Made by a program: the position numbers and the translations under genes. A DNA stretch of 64,000 nucleotides from Cordia subcordata (Eukaryota; Streptophyta; Magnoliopsida; Boraginales; Cordiaceae), in assembly GCA_028554755.1 (NCBI GenBank), contig JAPTOF010000012.1, forward strand, positions 8,461,501 to 8,525,500, given 5' to 3'. Below the pieces are notes generated by a model. That model searched no databases and was not told where the DNA came from. It worked only from the letters and a program-made list of their open reading frames with translations. Of the stretch, positions 21,467-32,919 are shown piece by piece (position 1 is the stretch's first letter; every line of letters starts with the position of its first letter).

Positions 21467-22236
21467 AGGAGACTCGATTTAGACTAGCCTTAAATTATGC
21501 CTCATCATTCTAGGGTCACTATAGCGGGATTTGACCTATTAATGCATTCATACATGTTCTAGATCAAGGTGTTTGCGAATAAAGGGACCTATTCGACTAC
21601 CAGACATCATCATGCTCGAATTACACTATTAAAAGCACTTTTGAGCCAGCATGTATGTAATATTGAGGTCATATTTACTACTAGGCATGCAAAAATATAC
21701 ATAGACATGAGTATTAGCATTACCTACTTTATAAGATTTATACATAAACACATAGACATGATTAGAGAATAGATTAGAGGTGTTTAGTAGCAAATAGACT
21801 TTAATTTATACATATGCAACTCTCATTTGCTTATTATCAAACACGTAGACATGTATTGAACAACAACCATTGAAACAAGAAGAACATAGCATATGTATAT
21901 ATATTAAGCTATTAAATCCCATAATATAGGAGTATAGAATCAACACATTACACAAGTATCATCATCCTAAATAAATCTACTCAAACATAATATAAAAAAG
22001 GATGAAAGAGAGAATAGAAGACTCTCTTTTCATCCTAGCAATTCTTGTACAAGATCTTTGAGTAGCTTTCAATCCAAGTGTTTGAATCCTCCAAGTAAGC
22101 TTGAATCTAGGTGAAAAGTGTATGATTATGTGTGTGTTAGAGGTGGTGTAGCTAGGGTCTTTGTGTGTTTGTTGGGTTTAAAGATAATCTCCTTTAAAAT
22201 CTAAAAATCGTGCTTTTATATCATCTACTGTGCATT

Positions 22237-22410
22237 GCCGGTCGACGTAGCCGGTCGACCAGCTATTCTTCTTAGCTTGACCGGCTTTCATAGGGATGCT
22301 CTCTGGACTAGTCGGTCGACCGGCTTAGGGGAGTTGACCGGCTGAAAATGGGTTCCTCTTTGAAGTGGCTAGGTTGACTGGTAATTTTTCTAGGTCGATC
22401 GGCTCCTCCA
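22237..22410 (-). repeat. GGTCGACC palindrome cluster in the family 2 solo LTR
   Basis: GCCGGTCGACGTAGCCGGTC, GACTAGTCGGTCGACCGGCT and diverged later units (GGTCGATCGGCTCC). Adjacent to minus-strand TATAAAAG at 22213-22220. Confidence 0.8.
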
Positions 22411-22692
22411 ATTGACCTCTTTCTTGCTCTCATCCTCCATTGGATGACCCGTACCTCTTCTATCTTTATCGTTCATCCTCGGTCAAGCTCCATTTCAGCC
22501 CTATAGCTCACCTAAGGCATAAAGTTAAGCATTTAGTATAGCATTTGACTTAGAAACTCAACTATGTATGTTTGTTTATGTTTAAGCCTAACTCTAGTAT
22601 ATGTACTATACTAATGCATCTTTTAAAGCTCAAGATACCTCTAAAACATAGGGAATTAACAACGCAAACACACATAAGAACACAACACATCA

Positions 22693-22924
22693 ATAGGCAA
22701 GTTACGTAACTTTGACTTTTACATTTTAGCAAGCTAGACTTGTTAGGCGAGCTAGATGTCTTCATCTTAAGCCAATAAGGCATCTGAGTGAAATTCAATT
22801 AGTGAGAATTTCACCTATTCACAAGAAATTTCTCTTAACCGACATTGAACCTGGCAATTTGCACTAGGCCCCAACCTAAACAAAAGCTAAAATTCTAACT
22901 TAGTGCAAAATTTGATTCAAGGCT
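22693..22924. other. Tat-like element, internal non-coding part
   Basis: No gene seen. Joins the nested LTR to the tandem array. Confidence 0.35.
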
Positions 22925-23625
22925 TTATCCTAAGCAAAATGCTTCGATCGAAGTAGCAAAGACAAAACAGGCTTCGACCTTGCCCATCTGCATGCTAATT
23001 AGCACGTTTTAGCCTCGCCCATCTGTGTGCTAATCAACACACTCTTATAAAATAAGGCAAATGGGCTCCCGCCTCACCCATCTACGTGCTAATCAACACA
23101 CTCTTATGTTAAGGCAAACAAGTTGCAGCCTCAACCATCTATGTGCTAATCATCACACTCAAATAAAATAAGGCAACTAGGTTCCATCCTTGCCCATCTA
23201 TGCGTTAATGAGCACATTCATATAAAATAAGGCAAATAGACTCTAGTCTTGCCCGTCTACGCACTGATCAGCACATTCCTATAAAATAAGGCAATAACAA
23301 GCTCTGAACTCACCCATCTACATGTTAATCAGCACATTCAAATAAAATAAGGCAAAAATAGACTCTGACCTTACCTATCTATGTGCAAATTTGCATATTC
23401 ATATAAAATAAGCCAAAAACAGGCTCCGGTCTCACTCATCTATGTCTTAATTAGCACGTTCATACAAAATAAATAGGAATAAGCCAAAAACAGGCTCCGG
23501 TCTCACTCATCTATGTGTTAATTAGCACGTTCATACAAAATAAATAGGCCTCATCCTTACCCATCTTTAAATAGGCCTCATCCTTACCCATCTTTGTGCT
23601 AATAAGCATGTTCATACAACTACGG
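22925..23625 (+). repeat. Tandem array, about 60-bp unit, about 11 copies, in the Tat-like element
   Basis: Each unit has the order TCACCCATCTAYGTGCTAAT, YAGCACAYTCATA, then AAAATAAGGCAAA and GGCTCC. Copies start near 22975, 23030, 23075, 23135, 23195, 23255, 23315, 23375, 23435, 23500 and 23590. The two units near 23410-23535 are almost identical and reflect recent local duplication. Internal tandem arrays between the coding part and the 3' LTR are known in Tat/Ogre elements. Confidence 0.8.
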
Positions 23626-24180
23626 GCCCTATACGCCCATGCACTGATAAATGCCCCATACGCGTCTATAAGTCAGTAAGCACCTATATCACCATTCAAG
23701 GTGCTCCTAAATAGTGTAAGGCAAGTGCCGCCATTCAAGCAGGACATAAATAGTCTTAAAAACAATTGATCACTTACCACACATAAAAAAGTTGTTTAAG
23801 TAAAAACATGATTCAAGTAATGAAAATAACTTGACAACCAAGTCAAAGTCAATGCACAAACTTATACTATATGGCCTAGTTCCAACAAGCCTAATATTAA
23901 TCTCAGTAAAGCAACTAAAGGGCTTAATGCCAACTTTATCAGTCAAAGTCAATGTTATCCATGCTTGTTCTGCTTGGCTGGAAAAAGCCATGAATAAGAA
24001 AAAGAATGAAGTACCTGAGGCCAAAATTAAGCCAAGTGAAATTATAACTGGTCGTCTATGCACACGCCACTTATATGAAAGAAAGCTACGAAATAAAGAT
24101 GCTAACCCATTCAAATTTGGAAACTAGTTTTGATCGAGCCAAAGGTTTGGTTATTGATAATTTTCGGCATGTATCTTACA
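23626..24180. other. Tat-like element, 3' internal region without a recognisable gene
   Basis: Overlapping ORFs on both strands (23770-24127) show no domain. The stretch lies between two repeat arrays inside the element. Confidence 0.35.
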
Positions 24181-24239
24181 TGAGAATACCCATGAATTAT
24201 TCTAAAAAAACAAAGGAAAAATAACACCACCCCTAAGGG

Positions 24240-24570
24240 GCATATGGGGAAAGACATATACACCATGGTGTGTGCCATTAAGTTATACAAGGTACACATT
24301 TAAGGTGTAATGTAAGTCATATACGCCACTAAGGTATGCAAGGTACACATTTAAGGTGTGTAATGTATGTTGTGCACGCCACAAGTTATGCAAGGTATGC
24401 ACGTGCATAAAATATGCTGCTAAGGGGCATCATGTACGCAGCTACGTTGCTAAAGGGTGTCATGCATGCTGTTACGTTGCTAACGGTGTTGTGTACGCCA
24501 CTAAAAGATGTCATGCATGCCACTAAGGTGTGTGATATGCACAACCAAGGCATGTGAGCCATAAGCTAAG
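24240..24570 (+). repeat. Degenerate tandem repeat, about 35-45-bp units
   Basis: Recurring words: TACGCCACTAAGGTRTGCAAGG, ACACATTTAAGGTGTRTAATG, GTTGCTAA and GGTGTCATGCATGC. It is irregular and looks like a second decayed array of the same element. Confidence 0.55.
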
Positions 24571-24704
24571 CGCATATGCTCTCATTGCCAAGAAGTAATT
24601 ACAACTAAGAATGTAAACGTTACATGTAAAGGACGGATCGGCTGGGAATTTCCACTTGATGCTTACAATAGCAACTACTCTCTAACTCTAAGTTTTTTCA
24701 AATT

Positions 24705-24720
24705 AAAGAGTGGGGGACAA
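24705..24720 (+). other. Polypurine tract of the Tat-like element
   Basis: AAAGAGTGGGGGACAA lies immediately before the 3' LTR start (TGTAGTGG at 24723), as required for plus-strand priming. Confidence 0.65.
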
Positions 24721-24722
24721 AT

Positions 24723-25110
24723 TGTAGTGGCCAAAATTAGCCTAGCCTAAAGGCCATTTATCATGAAATAGATGTTGAGTTTACCGTGGCCCACAAACGT
24801 TGCATGGCCCATATATGCCCGTCTAGGTCATCTGTTTTGAAAAGACGTGTGTAAGTAATTGTATGACTTTCATATCAGATAGCGTCCCACATGATAGACT
24901 CAGCTTACCTACTAGATACTTCATATGCAAAGAAGTGTAAGGGCAGATATCTTTGACAACCTTAATGTTTATCTCACTATCAACATGGAGTTCTTTGAGG
25001 CTTATCAAAAAAAAGAGCTACATAAGTCTCTACAACTCAAATGCAGCTATAAATACATCCCTCCTACCAGGAGAGATGCATTCAACCATCGATAATACAC
25101 CCTTATGAGA
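24723..25110 (+). mobile_element. 3' LTR of the Tat-like element, truncated
   Basis: Matches 17917-18330 up to ACCCTTATG, then stops matching; about 230 bp of the LTR (R/U5) are missing. Differences from the 5' LTR are frequent and include small indels, so the insertion is old. It keeps the CAGCTATAAATAC promoter block near 25043. Confidence 0.65.
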
Positions 25111-26727
25111 AAGCAATTTTATTAAAACAATTCTTCATTGAAGAAGTAAAGATCATTTAATTGCCACCAGTAGTGAATCAAGCGCATAGGCTTTTGAACA
25201 ATAATGAAATTATTTGAACATTTGACTTATTGTGACATGATACTATTATAAATTACAATATGATAACTTAGACAAGAAAGAATAGATCTTAATAAATAAA
25301 GTGTGAAGTAAAAGTAGATTTTTTACATAGATTATTTAAATTACTTTATTTTATTATAATATAAAATTATTATGATGACATAAAATAATAACTTACACTG
25401 AAGAATAAATCTTAATAAATCAGGTATGGAGTGAAACTAGGTTCTTCGGTGTAAATTAATCAAAATTTTTTACTTTATTTTAATGTAATATATAATTATT
25501 ATAGATTAATTAAATTTACTTTATCTTGATGCAAAATAAAATCATTATCATTATCTGATAAAATGGGATTAGGGAAAAAAGTGGTTGAGACTATCTTACC
25601 TAGAAGTGAGATCCTGGGCTCAAATGCTATAGGGACAGGGGGATTGGGTTAGAGGTGGAGGTTAGAAAAAATCATTATGTGATAAAATAATTTAGTAGAC
25701 TATTATAAATCACAATATTATAATTTAGATGAGAAAAAATATGTCTTGACAAACTAAACATGAAGTGAGAATAGGTTATTTGTCAAAAATTAGTTAAATT
25801 TACTTTATCTAATACAATACAGAATTATTATTTCATGTGATAAAATAACTTAGCTAGTGTAATCACAATATAATAACATAGACAAAGAAACAATCCTAAT
25901 GAATTAAGTACAAAGTGAAAGTAGATTTTTTTTTCCATAAATTATAGATATGTTACATTTTGTGTTACAGTATTTCTTCAAAAAAAATCATCAATTTGTT
26001 AATAATACACATGTTCAACCATTAAAAACTTTTAAAAGGGGTAAAGTTAACTATTAAGAAAAGAAATAAATAAAAAAAATGAAGAAACAATTGGTGGGAT
26101 GCCAAATGTTATAATGCTTAAACTAGTGCTATGCCGAGTGTTTATTTTTTGTATTTAAATACTTATTAAGAAAAGCATTCATCATTTTATTAAAGGTATA
26201 CTTTTTAATTTTCATTAATGGTACGTTTACCCATTAAAAGTCTCCCAAAAAAGATTTCAGCCCAACTATTAAGAAAAGAAACAAAATGATTTAGATAATT
26301 ATTTGATTAAAGGCTAATTATTTTATTAAGAAAATGATATATCAGTTTATTGAAGGTATGTTCTTTTTAATCTAAACAATAATTAACTTTAGAAATAAAA
26401 AGATTAAAAGTCAAGGATTTAGTTTTTTTTTTTTTTTTTGAGCAAATTCTTACAGACCTTGTCAACTGCATAAAAAGAAAAAAACAATAAAAAGAATAAC
26501 TCAAAGAACAACCATGACACGCCACTATTGTTCAATTAGCTTATTGAGTTATATCTTATTGAGATAAAGTCACGAAATATATTGCAACAATTCTTTGATG
26601 TCTATGTTAATTTGTTTTAGAAAAATAAAAGAAAAACTAGTCGGGGCCATTGTAATGTATTTATAAATTGCACGAGTCAAGGAAAAAGAAAATTTTATGC
26701 ATACAACCAAAATCGATAATCTCTTTT
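25111..26727. other. AT-rich spacer without genes; one SINE-like fragment
   Basis: At least four imperfect copies of a block with GATAAAATAAYTTAG, AATCACAATAT, AGAAAGAATARATCTTAATAAATYA and GTGAAAGTAGRTT recur at about 25230, 25370, 25680 and 25850 (a degenerate repeat of 130-250 bp). 25571-25670 is SINE-like (GTGGTTGAGACTATCTTACC ... GAGATCCTGGGCTCAAATGC). Confidence 0.4.
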
Positions 26728-27059
26728 TGTTGAATGTGGCCCGTATTCTTGGACAACAAGAATAGCAGATTTCCTTGTTAACATATTACCTTATTCGCTT
26801 GTTACCTTTTGTAGCACATAATTAATTAGTTGCCTTTTCTGCTTAATAGGTTTAGGAAACCTTTGCACTATAAATATGTGGCAATACTCATTATGTTATG
26901 GGTGAGAGAGAAACCAAAGTGAGAGTCTTGTAGCATTCGTGATCAATAGTAGAATTATTCTCTGCTGCCCGGGAATGTAGGTTTTAAAGTCGAACTACTT
27001 AATTCTTGTGTCTGTTATTTCTTCTCGTATTCTTCGTGTTTGCATGTTTTTCCCCAACA
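26728..27059 (+). mobile_element. 5' LTR of a truncated Copia element
   Basis: 332 bp with Copia-type ends TGTTG...CAACA. It contains ACTATAAATATGTGG (promoter TATAAATA near 26870) and is followed at once by a primer binding site. No 3' LTR is found. Confidence 0.75.
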
Positions 27060-27062
27060 AAT

Positions 27063-27074
27063 TGGTATTAGAGC
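27063..27074 (+). other. Primer binding site (initiator tRNA-Met type)
   Basis: TGGTATTAGAGC, one base different from the usual plant Copia site TGGTATCAGAGC, 3 bp after the LTR. Confidence 0.75.
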
Positions 27075-27482
27075 TTAGGGATTAATCCGCTACTTGAGGG
27101 AAAAAGAAAAAATCAAAACTCACTGTGAAACCAAAATTTCTGAAACCAAACGGTGCCTAACCAAACAAAGGTCTTTGTTCGGCAAGGAGTGCTCCTGTGC
27201 TGTCTACGTTGAGCGTTGGTGGCTGGAGTGGAAGGTTGCATCGGCGGGTCGTGGTTCGTGTTTGGGTTTGAAACGAAGAAGATAGAGTTCGCGTGCTCTT
27301 GAGATTCTACTCCAAAGTACGTGTTTAGGGACGGTGTTGACTTTGACCAATAAGTTTGACTTTGACCGGTGTTGACCAAAGTTGACCAGGGGTGTTCCTA
27401 AGGTTTTTCGACGTGCTGAATCCGTTTTTGCGATCCATTGAGCCAAATTCCATCCTGAAATGTAAGTTTTGAGCAAACAAAG

Positions 27483-27633
27483 ATGTCTTCCACATGTGGA
27501 AAGTTTGAAATCGAGAAGTTTGACGGGAGAATGAGTTTCAGTCTGTGGAGGATCATATTCAAGGCATTTATGACAGTGCAGAGACTTTGGAAAGTCATAT
27601 TTATAGTGCATACACTAGCAAGTAGCAAATGAC
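27483..27633 (+). pseudogene. Copia gag, first 40 residues only
   Basis: The ATG at 27483 opens MSSTCGKFEIEKFDG and continues SLWRIIFKAFMTVQRLWKV, homologous to the minus-strand gag at 16690. At about 27600-27612 the sequence leaves the Copia and enters the repeat block found upstream of the lectin gene (CTAGCAARTAGCAAATGACTTTRGGATATAAT), so the element is cut there. The leader 27330-27390 has six TTGACY words. Confidence 0.65.
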
Positions 27634-28518
27634 TTTGGGATATAATCCTATATATTTTAATAAGGGTGAAAAGAGAAAAAGAAGAAAACCCGTAGAAATA
27701 ACATGTTTGTGAAATACTTTGATTCCTTTTTTTTTTTTTTTCGAACGAAGGAGGCGACAATCCCCCATTTATTGTTCTTTAGTGCATTTTGGTCTAATCA
27801 TATCTTTATGAATAAATAATGAGTTAACTAGCTGCACGTTATATGGAAGCCTTGAATAAGAAAGTCTTCCGTAGCTTGTTAGGTAGGCGGTGTTCACAAA
27901 TTGGGAAATCATATTATCGATCTGAATTTCAGGTACGCGAAAAGTGGATATGGTTAATTGGACAATCAGGGAAAAAAAAAAGAAGAAGAAAAATAGGTTT
28001 TGTTACTTATTTTGGAGAAATAGATTAGAGATAGAAACAGAAATTACCAATATGATTATTTTCAATCCTACTCACATTTCTGATCTAAGGTTCTACCCAA
28101 CATAAAGAGGGTAACAACTTAGCTGGGATCCCAGGATTCAATCCACAGAGTTTTGACCCGTTAGGGTGTGGCTTGAAAATTTCATGCATGTAACTACCAG
28201 TTTTGGTGAGAGTCCACTGCTTTAATAGTTATCCAACCGGCTTAATAAGGCAACCAATCGAAACCAATAAAGATGATAGAAGCATTTTTCTTTGTATCAA
28301 ACTAAAATAATTTGTTGATTAAAAAGTTATTTTGTAGTTGACTAATTTTTTAATATTATCAAAACGAGTCGTTTAAAAGTACTAAGATTTAGTTTTCCGT
28401 AAGTTCTTTTTTTTTTTTTTTTAAATCATGGCCATGTTAAGCACCCTACTCAAAAATAAAGAAAGACTTTTGAAGTCTATATTTCTTGTTGGATGCCAGA
28501 GGAATGGAGTCCCACGCT

Positions 28519-28519
28519 C

Positions 28520-28563
<44 letters not shown>

Positions 28564-28575
28564 TATATATATATT
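28519..28575. repeat. (AT)n microsatellite
   Basis: An almost pure AT run inside block A. The matching copy at 36735-36791 also carries an AT run, so it predates the duplication. Confidence 0.9.
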
Positions 28576-28725
28576 CTAAAAGACAGAGTACTGTGTGAAA
28601 CATGATAAAACTTGCATCTCCAGAAAGGGAACTTTTAGTTATTGTTTAAATTGTATTGGACAATGTGGTAGTAACTATTGTTCAATTATGTGTTCTTTAA
28701 CATGAATTAAATAAACCATTAACCT

Positions 28726-28800
28726 AGTGGTCTAGTGGTATGTCTTTCACCTTTAATGGTGAGTAGTGAGGATCGTTTCCTATTAGTTTTATATAATATG
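28726..28800 (+). mobile_element. SINE-like fragment inside the duplicated block
   Basis: CCTAGTGGTCTAGTGGTATG resembles a tRNA-derived A box; GAGGATCGTTTCCTATTAG about 35 bp on resembles a B box. A copy lies at 36947-37020 with the same surroundings, so it was duplicated with the block. Confidence 0.4.
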
Positions 28801-29037
28801 AAATAAGCCTTTGACCTTCCTTGAAGAGGAAAAAGAAAACATGAATTAAATACAACGACCAAACTGAAATATTTAGAAATAAAATAATGATTTGGCAAAA
28901 ATATATCAATCAAGACGCATAAAATACAAAAAATCCTAAATCAATCGCTCCATAAATAAAAGCACATATAACACAATACATAATAGAAAAGTTGTTCTCT
29001 CATAAACTAAATATATAAAATCTTAAAAGATTACATA

Positions 29038-29067
29038 TTATGTATGTATGTATGTATGTATGTATGT
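29038..29067. repeat. (TATG)n microsatellite
   Basis: About seven units of TATG. The lectin-side copy at 37258-37276 has about four. Confidence 0.9.
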
Positions 29068-29559
29068 TATTATTCGATTATTTGATCTAGTAGGTCTTGT
29101 TTAGTGAAATCGAACTAAGTTGAACCGAATAGATCAAATGATTGATTTTAATAGATTGAATTCAGCTAATTTGGTCTTTGGTTTTCGGATCAATTTAATT
29201 TTTACTCAACTCTATTTGTTTTTCATGAAGAAATAATTTTTTATTAGAAAAATCAATTCAAAGAAACTGTATATAAGCCAATTTAAGATTAGGTCGACAC
29301 ATCATTTCAGCTGTATTTAGTTTGATTTGAAGATTACGTGCACAATTCATATCCATTTCAACTGAATTTTGTTCAAGGGAGAATCTCAAATTGTACTGTT
29401 CTCAAACTTTGACTATTTCATTTTATTGGAGTATGCATTCCTCTAACATGAAAAAACAATAAAATAGAAGACCACCTTATAAGATCCTGGATCACTTCTT
29501 ATATTAATTAATTGAGTTTTATAATAAAACTTGATTCTTAACATGATATTTAGAGTAAG

Positions 29560-30350
29560 GTTTTGGCACAGTTGGCATGTTTTGGTTCATTCTTATTTTC
29601 ACACAACCTAGCATGAAAAACATTTTCATCGTCAAATTGTGTCGCCTGCAATAGTTTTTTGGTAGCATACTCTTCCTACTAAAAACGACTTTAGGATATA
29701 ATTCTAGATATTGTAATAGGAGGTGAAAAAAGAAAAGGAGGAAGACCGTAGAAACTACGTAATTGTAAAATACTTTGATTTTTTCTTTCTTTCTGTTGAA
29801 CGAAGGAGGCGTTAACCTCCTATTTAGTTGTTCAGTACTTCATTTTGGGGCCTAATGATTTTATTATGAATAAATAATGAGTTAACTAGCTTCACATTTT
29901 ATGGGGGCCTTGAATAAGAAAGTCTTCCACGGCTTGTTAGGTAGGGGGTGTTCAGTCATTGGAGAAATTTGATTATGGATATGAATTTTAGGTATGTGAA
30001 AATAGGGCATGTTTAATTCGAGAATTAAAAAAAGAAATAGGTTTGTGTGACTTATTTTGGAGAAATAAATTCCACATTGAAACAAAATTTACTGATATAA
30101 CTAGTTCATTCTAACATGATATATGTTTGTAGGTTTGCAGTATTGCCCAACTCAAAGAGGGTACCGACTTAGTTGTATTCTATAGTTTCATCCCACATAG
30201 CGTCAACCTTATCATAGTTGGGCCAAAGAAGTTTGGAATATATCCTAACCAAGTATTTTATTGCTACTAAGATTTTAATAACTAGTTCTATTTGGATTCC
30301 GCCATCTTGATGGTTATTCAACAACCTAAAGAGGTAGAACCTACCTAAAC
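29560..30350 (+). repeat. Duplicated lectin-upstream block B
   Basis: Shares, in order, ACTTTAGGATATAATTCTA, AACGAAGGAGGCGTTAACC, AATAAATAATGAGTTAACTA, CCTTGAATAAGAAAGTCTTCC, TTGTTAGGTAGG, CTTATTTTGGAGAAATA and CAACTCAAAGAGGGTACC with blocks A and C. It is more diverged from A than the lectin-proximal copy is. Confidence 0.6.
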
Positions 30351-30361
30351 TCTATAGGATT

Positions 30362-30475
30362 TGGGGGAATGGCTCCTGTGGTTGAGACTACTTTTTCCAG
30401 AGATTATATCCTGAGTTTGAATCCTATAAAAGAGTAGGATTTGGGTTGGGAGTGGGGAATTTGGGAAAAAAGAAA
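30362..30475 (+). mobile_element. tRNA-derived SINE-like element
   Basis: GGAATGGCTCCTGTGGTTGAG (A-box-like) is followed about 40 bp later by GAGTTTGAATCC (B-box-like), then GTAGGATTTGGGTTGGGAGTGG. The best copy of the family also seen at 11880 and 25571. Confidence 0.5.
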
Positions 30476-30479
30476 AATG

Positions 30480-32330
30480 TATCTAAACTCTACCCTACAT
30501 GACCAATAATTAAATATATTTCTCTATTCGAGCTGTTCGATCTAGTGTTTAGATCTACTGTCAGAATTCCTTTGTTAACACCAGTGTCTCTTTGCTTGCA
30601 CCATACCGACATCCTAACTTGACCCAATCAGCTTTCATTTGTTTTGCAAGTAGTCCCTAAGTTGACCTTAACTGGGTAGTTGGATTATCATTTATACTTC
30701 AAAGAGATTGAGAAACAATATATAGTAGCTTAAGCTAGTATAAACATTAATTAATCTTTGGGTTATACTTGGGAATTATAACCGTACCATTTGATATGAA
30801 TTATTAATTTTGAATTGTTTTTTTTTTATATTTTGGATTTCCCAATCCACAGACATTTTTCCCTACTATCTCATTCTTCAAATTGTGTTTTTCAATGGTA
30901 AATCAATATGGAATTCAAAATAAAAATCATTTCTCTAAAATCATTTTTGAAAAATAAAATATTAATTCGGATTGCAGAATCTCTGGTGTACACCCCGACA
31001 ATGTCAGAGGCATGGGATGCTTAACTACTGAACTTTTCTTCTTTATTATACTTGGTGCACGGTCAGCAACACAAGTCAAAAAGATCTTCTTTATTAGTTT
31101 TTAGTGCTTTGTTATTATTGTTTAACAAAATAATATTTGGAGTAATTTTTCAGATAATTTTTAACATTTTAATCAAATTTTCTCAAATACTTAAGATTTT
31201 ACCTTTTTAATAAAAGCTTGTAGTATTTTATTTTTTTTTGGCAATTCTACTTTTTCTCTATTTTTTACAGAAATCCTACTGTCTCTTCAATCTTTTCTCA
31301 ATACTTCCACATTTTTTTCACAAATATAAATAAAAAAGCACAATAATCAATTTCAAATTCTATTCAAATCAAAATAATTTAAAAGGTATAAGTTTTATTA
31401 GTCCATTCATTTTTATTTTAAAAATAAATTTTGAATAAATTAAAAATATTTTTATAATATTAATATCAATTATTTATCAAAAAATAATTTTATTGTGTTT
31501 TAATAATAAAATACTATTATAAAAAATATATATCTAATTATAAAATGAATTATCTTACTCCAATAATAGTAATAATCATTAAAATTATCATACCAATGAT
31601 AACATAAAATGTTCTTTTTTGTCATTTTACTTTCATCAGCTAGTGCAACAGTTAATTTCACCCAACATGTGTTTAATCAGCTAGCTAAACAATTATTCGC
31701 TAACAACTAGTTAAATAATTATTCGCTAACAATTATAAACTACTTAAACAGCTAACAGCTAGTTGTGCAAAACATGCCTAGAACAACTTCTAAACTTCTA
31801 TATATTTGTTTATTTTAAATAGTAATACTATATGTCACTTCTTTTTTCACTGTACTTATATCATTCTTTACGTGGCATCCTAGTTGACAACTAGATATAT
31901 TTTTATTTTACTTTTATTTTTTGATTTTTTTCTCTCCTCCTAATTTATTTTTCCTAATTTTTCTCTCTTTATTAGGTTATCACTCTGGTCTTTCCTTCTC
32001 CATATAACACATACAAGCCGTTATCAAACTTACCTCCAATTTTTAATTCTTGACATCATTAATTTTATTACCAGAGACTTTCATTTGCAGCAAACAATTC
32101 ACATTGGCATGATAGCTAACATCAAGCATAGGATTTGATATTTGACATTTGTGATATGAGTTGACATCAAATTTCTTATGGATTAAACGATATCAAATTC
32201 TTTTAATTAATAATGTCAACTATACTTTAAAACTTTGTAAAGTAGAAAACTTGAACCCATATCAATTGTAACAAATATATAATTAGTTATATTTTATACA
32301 AATTATATTGTTGAAATTAATATATTCATT
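30480..32330. other. AT-rich spacer, no gene seen
   Basis: Mostly A/T. 31640-31790 contains repeated words (CAGCTAGCTAAACAATTATTCGCTAAC, AACAATTATAAACTAC, CAGCTAACAGCTAGTTG), possibly the end of a MITE. No ORF of interest. Confidence 0.4.
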
Positions 32331-32919
32331 CTTATTTTCATATAACCTAGCATGAAAAATTTTTAAAAATCTAAATTGAGTTGCCTGCAACAGCCTTCCC
32401 CCCCCCCCCCCCTTTTTGAAAGTTTAATCTACAAAATGACTTTAGGCTATAATTCTATATATTATAATAGGGGGTGAAAAAAAGAAGAGGAATAAAACTG
32501 TAGAAATAACATATTTGTGAAATATTCTTGATTCCTTTTATTTTCAACTAAGGAGGCGTTAATCTCTTATTTAGTTGTTCTTTACTTTATTTGGGTTTGA
32601 TGATCTCATTCTAAATAAATAATGAGTTAACTAGCTTCGCGTTATATGGAGGCCTTGAACAAGAAAGTCTTCCAAGCTTGTTAGGTAGGGGCGTTCAGAC
32701 ATTGGGAAAATTTTATTATTGACCTGAATTTTAGGTACAAGAAAACAGTTTGGTAAATCGGAGAATAAAAAAAAAGGTTTATTACTTTCTTCAGAGGAAC
32801 AGATTAGGAATCGAAATAAAATTTACTTATTTAAGTATTTTTTTATCCGACCCATGTTTTCTGAGTCCAGAGTTTTGCCCACGACCCAAAAAAAAGTATC
32901 GACTCAGCTAGGTTTTAGA
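32330..32919 (+). repeat. Duplicated lectin-upstream block C, first part
   Basis: Matches blocks A and B in the same order (TTTTCATATAACCTAGCATGAAAAA, TTAGGCTATAATTCTATATAT, AACTAAGGAGGCGTTAATC, AATGAGTTAACTAGCTTC, CCTTGAACAAGAAAGTCTTCC). A run of 14-15 C at 32398-32412 is unusual in this AT-rich DNA. The block is interrupted by the MITE at 32920 and resumes at 33387. Confidence 0.6.

Larger units (their letters stand above)
20865..22692 (-). mobile_element. Solo LTR (family 2), nested in the Tat-like element
   Basis: Plus-strand ends TGATAGTCGTCTTTCAAGT and CACAACACATCA. It parallels the 50235-52045 LTR along its length: CAAGCTYTAAAGACC, GGACTCGRTGYGGGTCCG, CTACAGTGTGGTCCTTATGACC, TAAGAGTGACTAA-like blocks. 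GCAAG precedes it (20860-20864), and GCAAG recurs at 22697-22701, four bases past the CATCA end, so the right edge may be 22696. A minus-strand TATAAAAG (22213-22220) and a palindrome cluster at 22237-22410 show that its promoter faces left. Confidence 0.65.
27612..29405 (+). repeat. Duplicated lectin-upstream block A, with a gene-less promoter copy
   Basis: 27612-27930 matches 35400-35560 and parts of 29680 and 32440. 27931-29400 matches 36113-37618 nearly throughout, including the SINE-like word CTAGTGGTCTAGTRG, the TATG microsatellite and the distal lectin promoter (ATTCGATTMTTTGATCTA ... GATTACGTGCACA ... TCAAATTGTACTGTTCTCAA). After CTCAAACTTTG the two diverge: the lectin copy goes on to its TATA box and gene, while this one runs into unrelated DNA. 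It is the remains of a duplicated gene locus. Confidence 0.75.

Noticed and set aside
22925..23625. Regular spaced repeats, considered as a CRISPR array
   Set aside because: Units are degenerate and contiguous with no unique spacers, in a plant retroelement.
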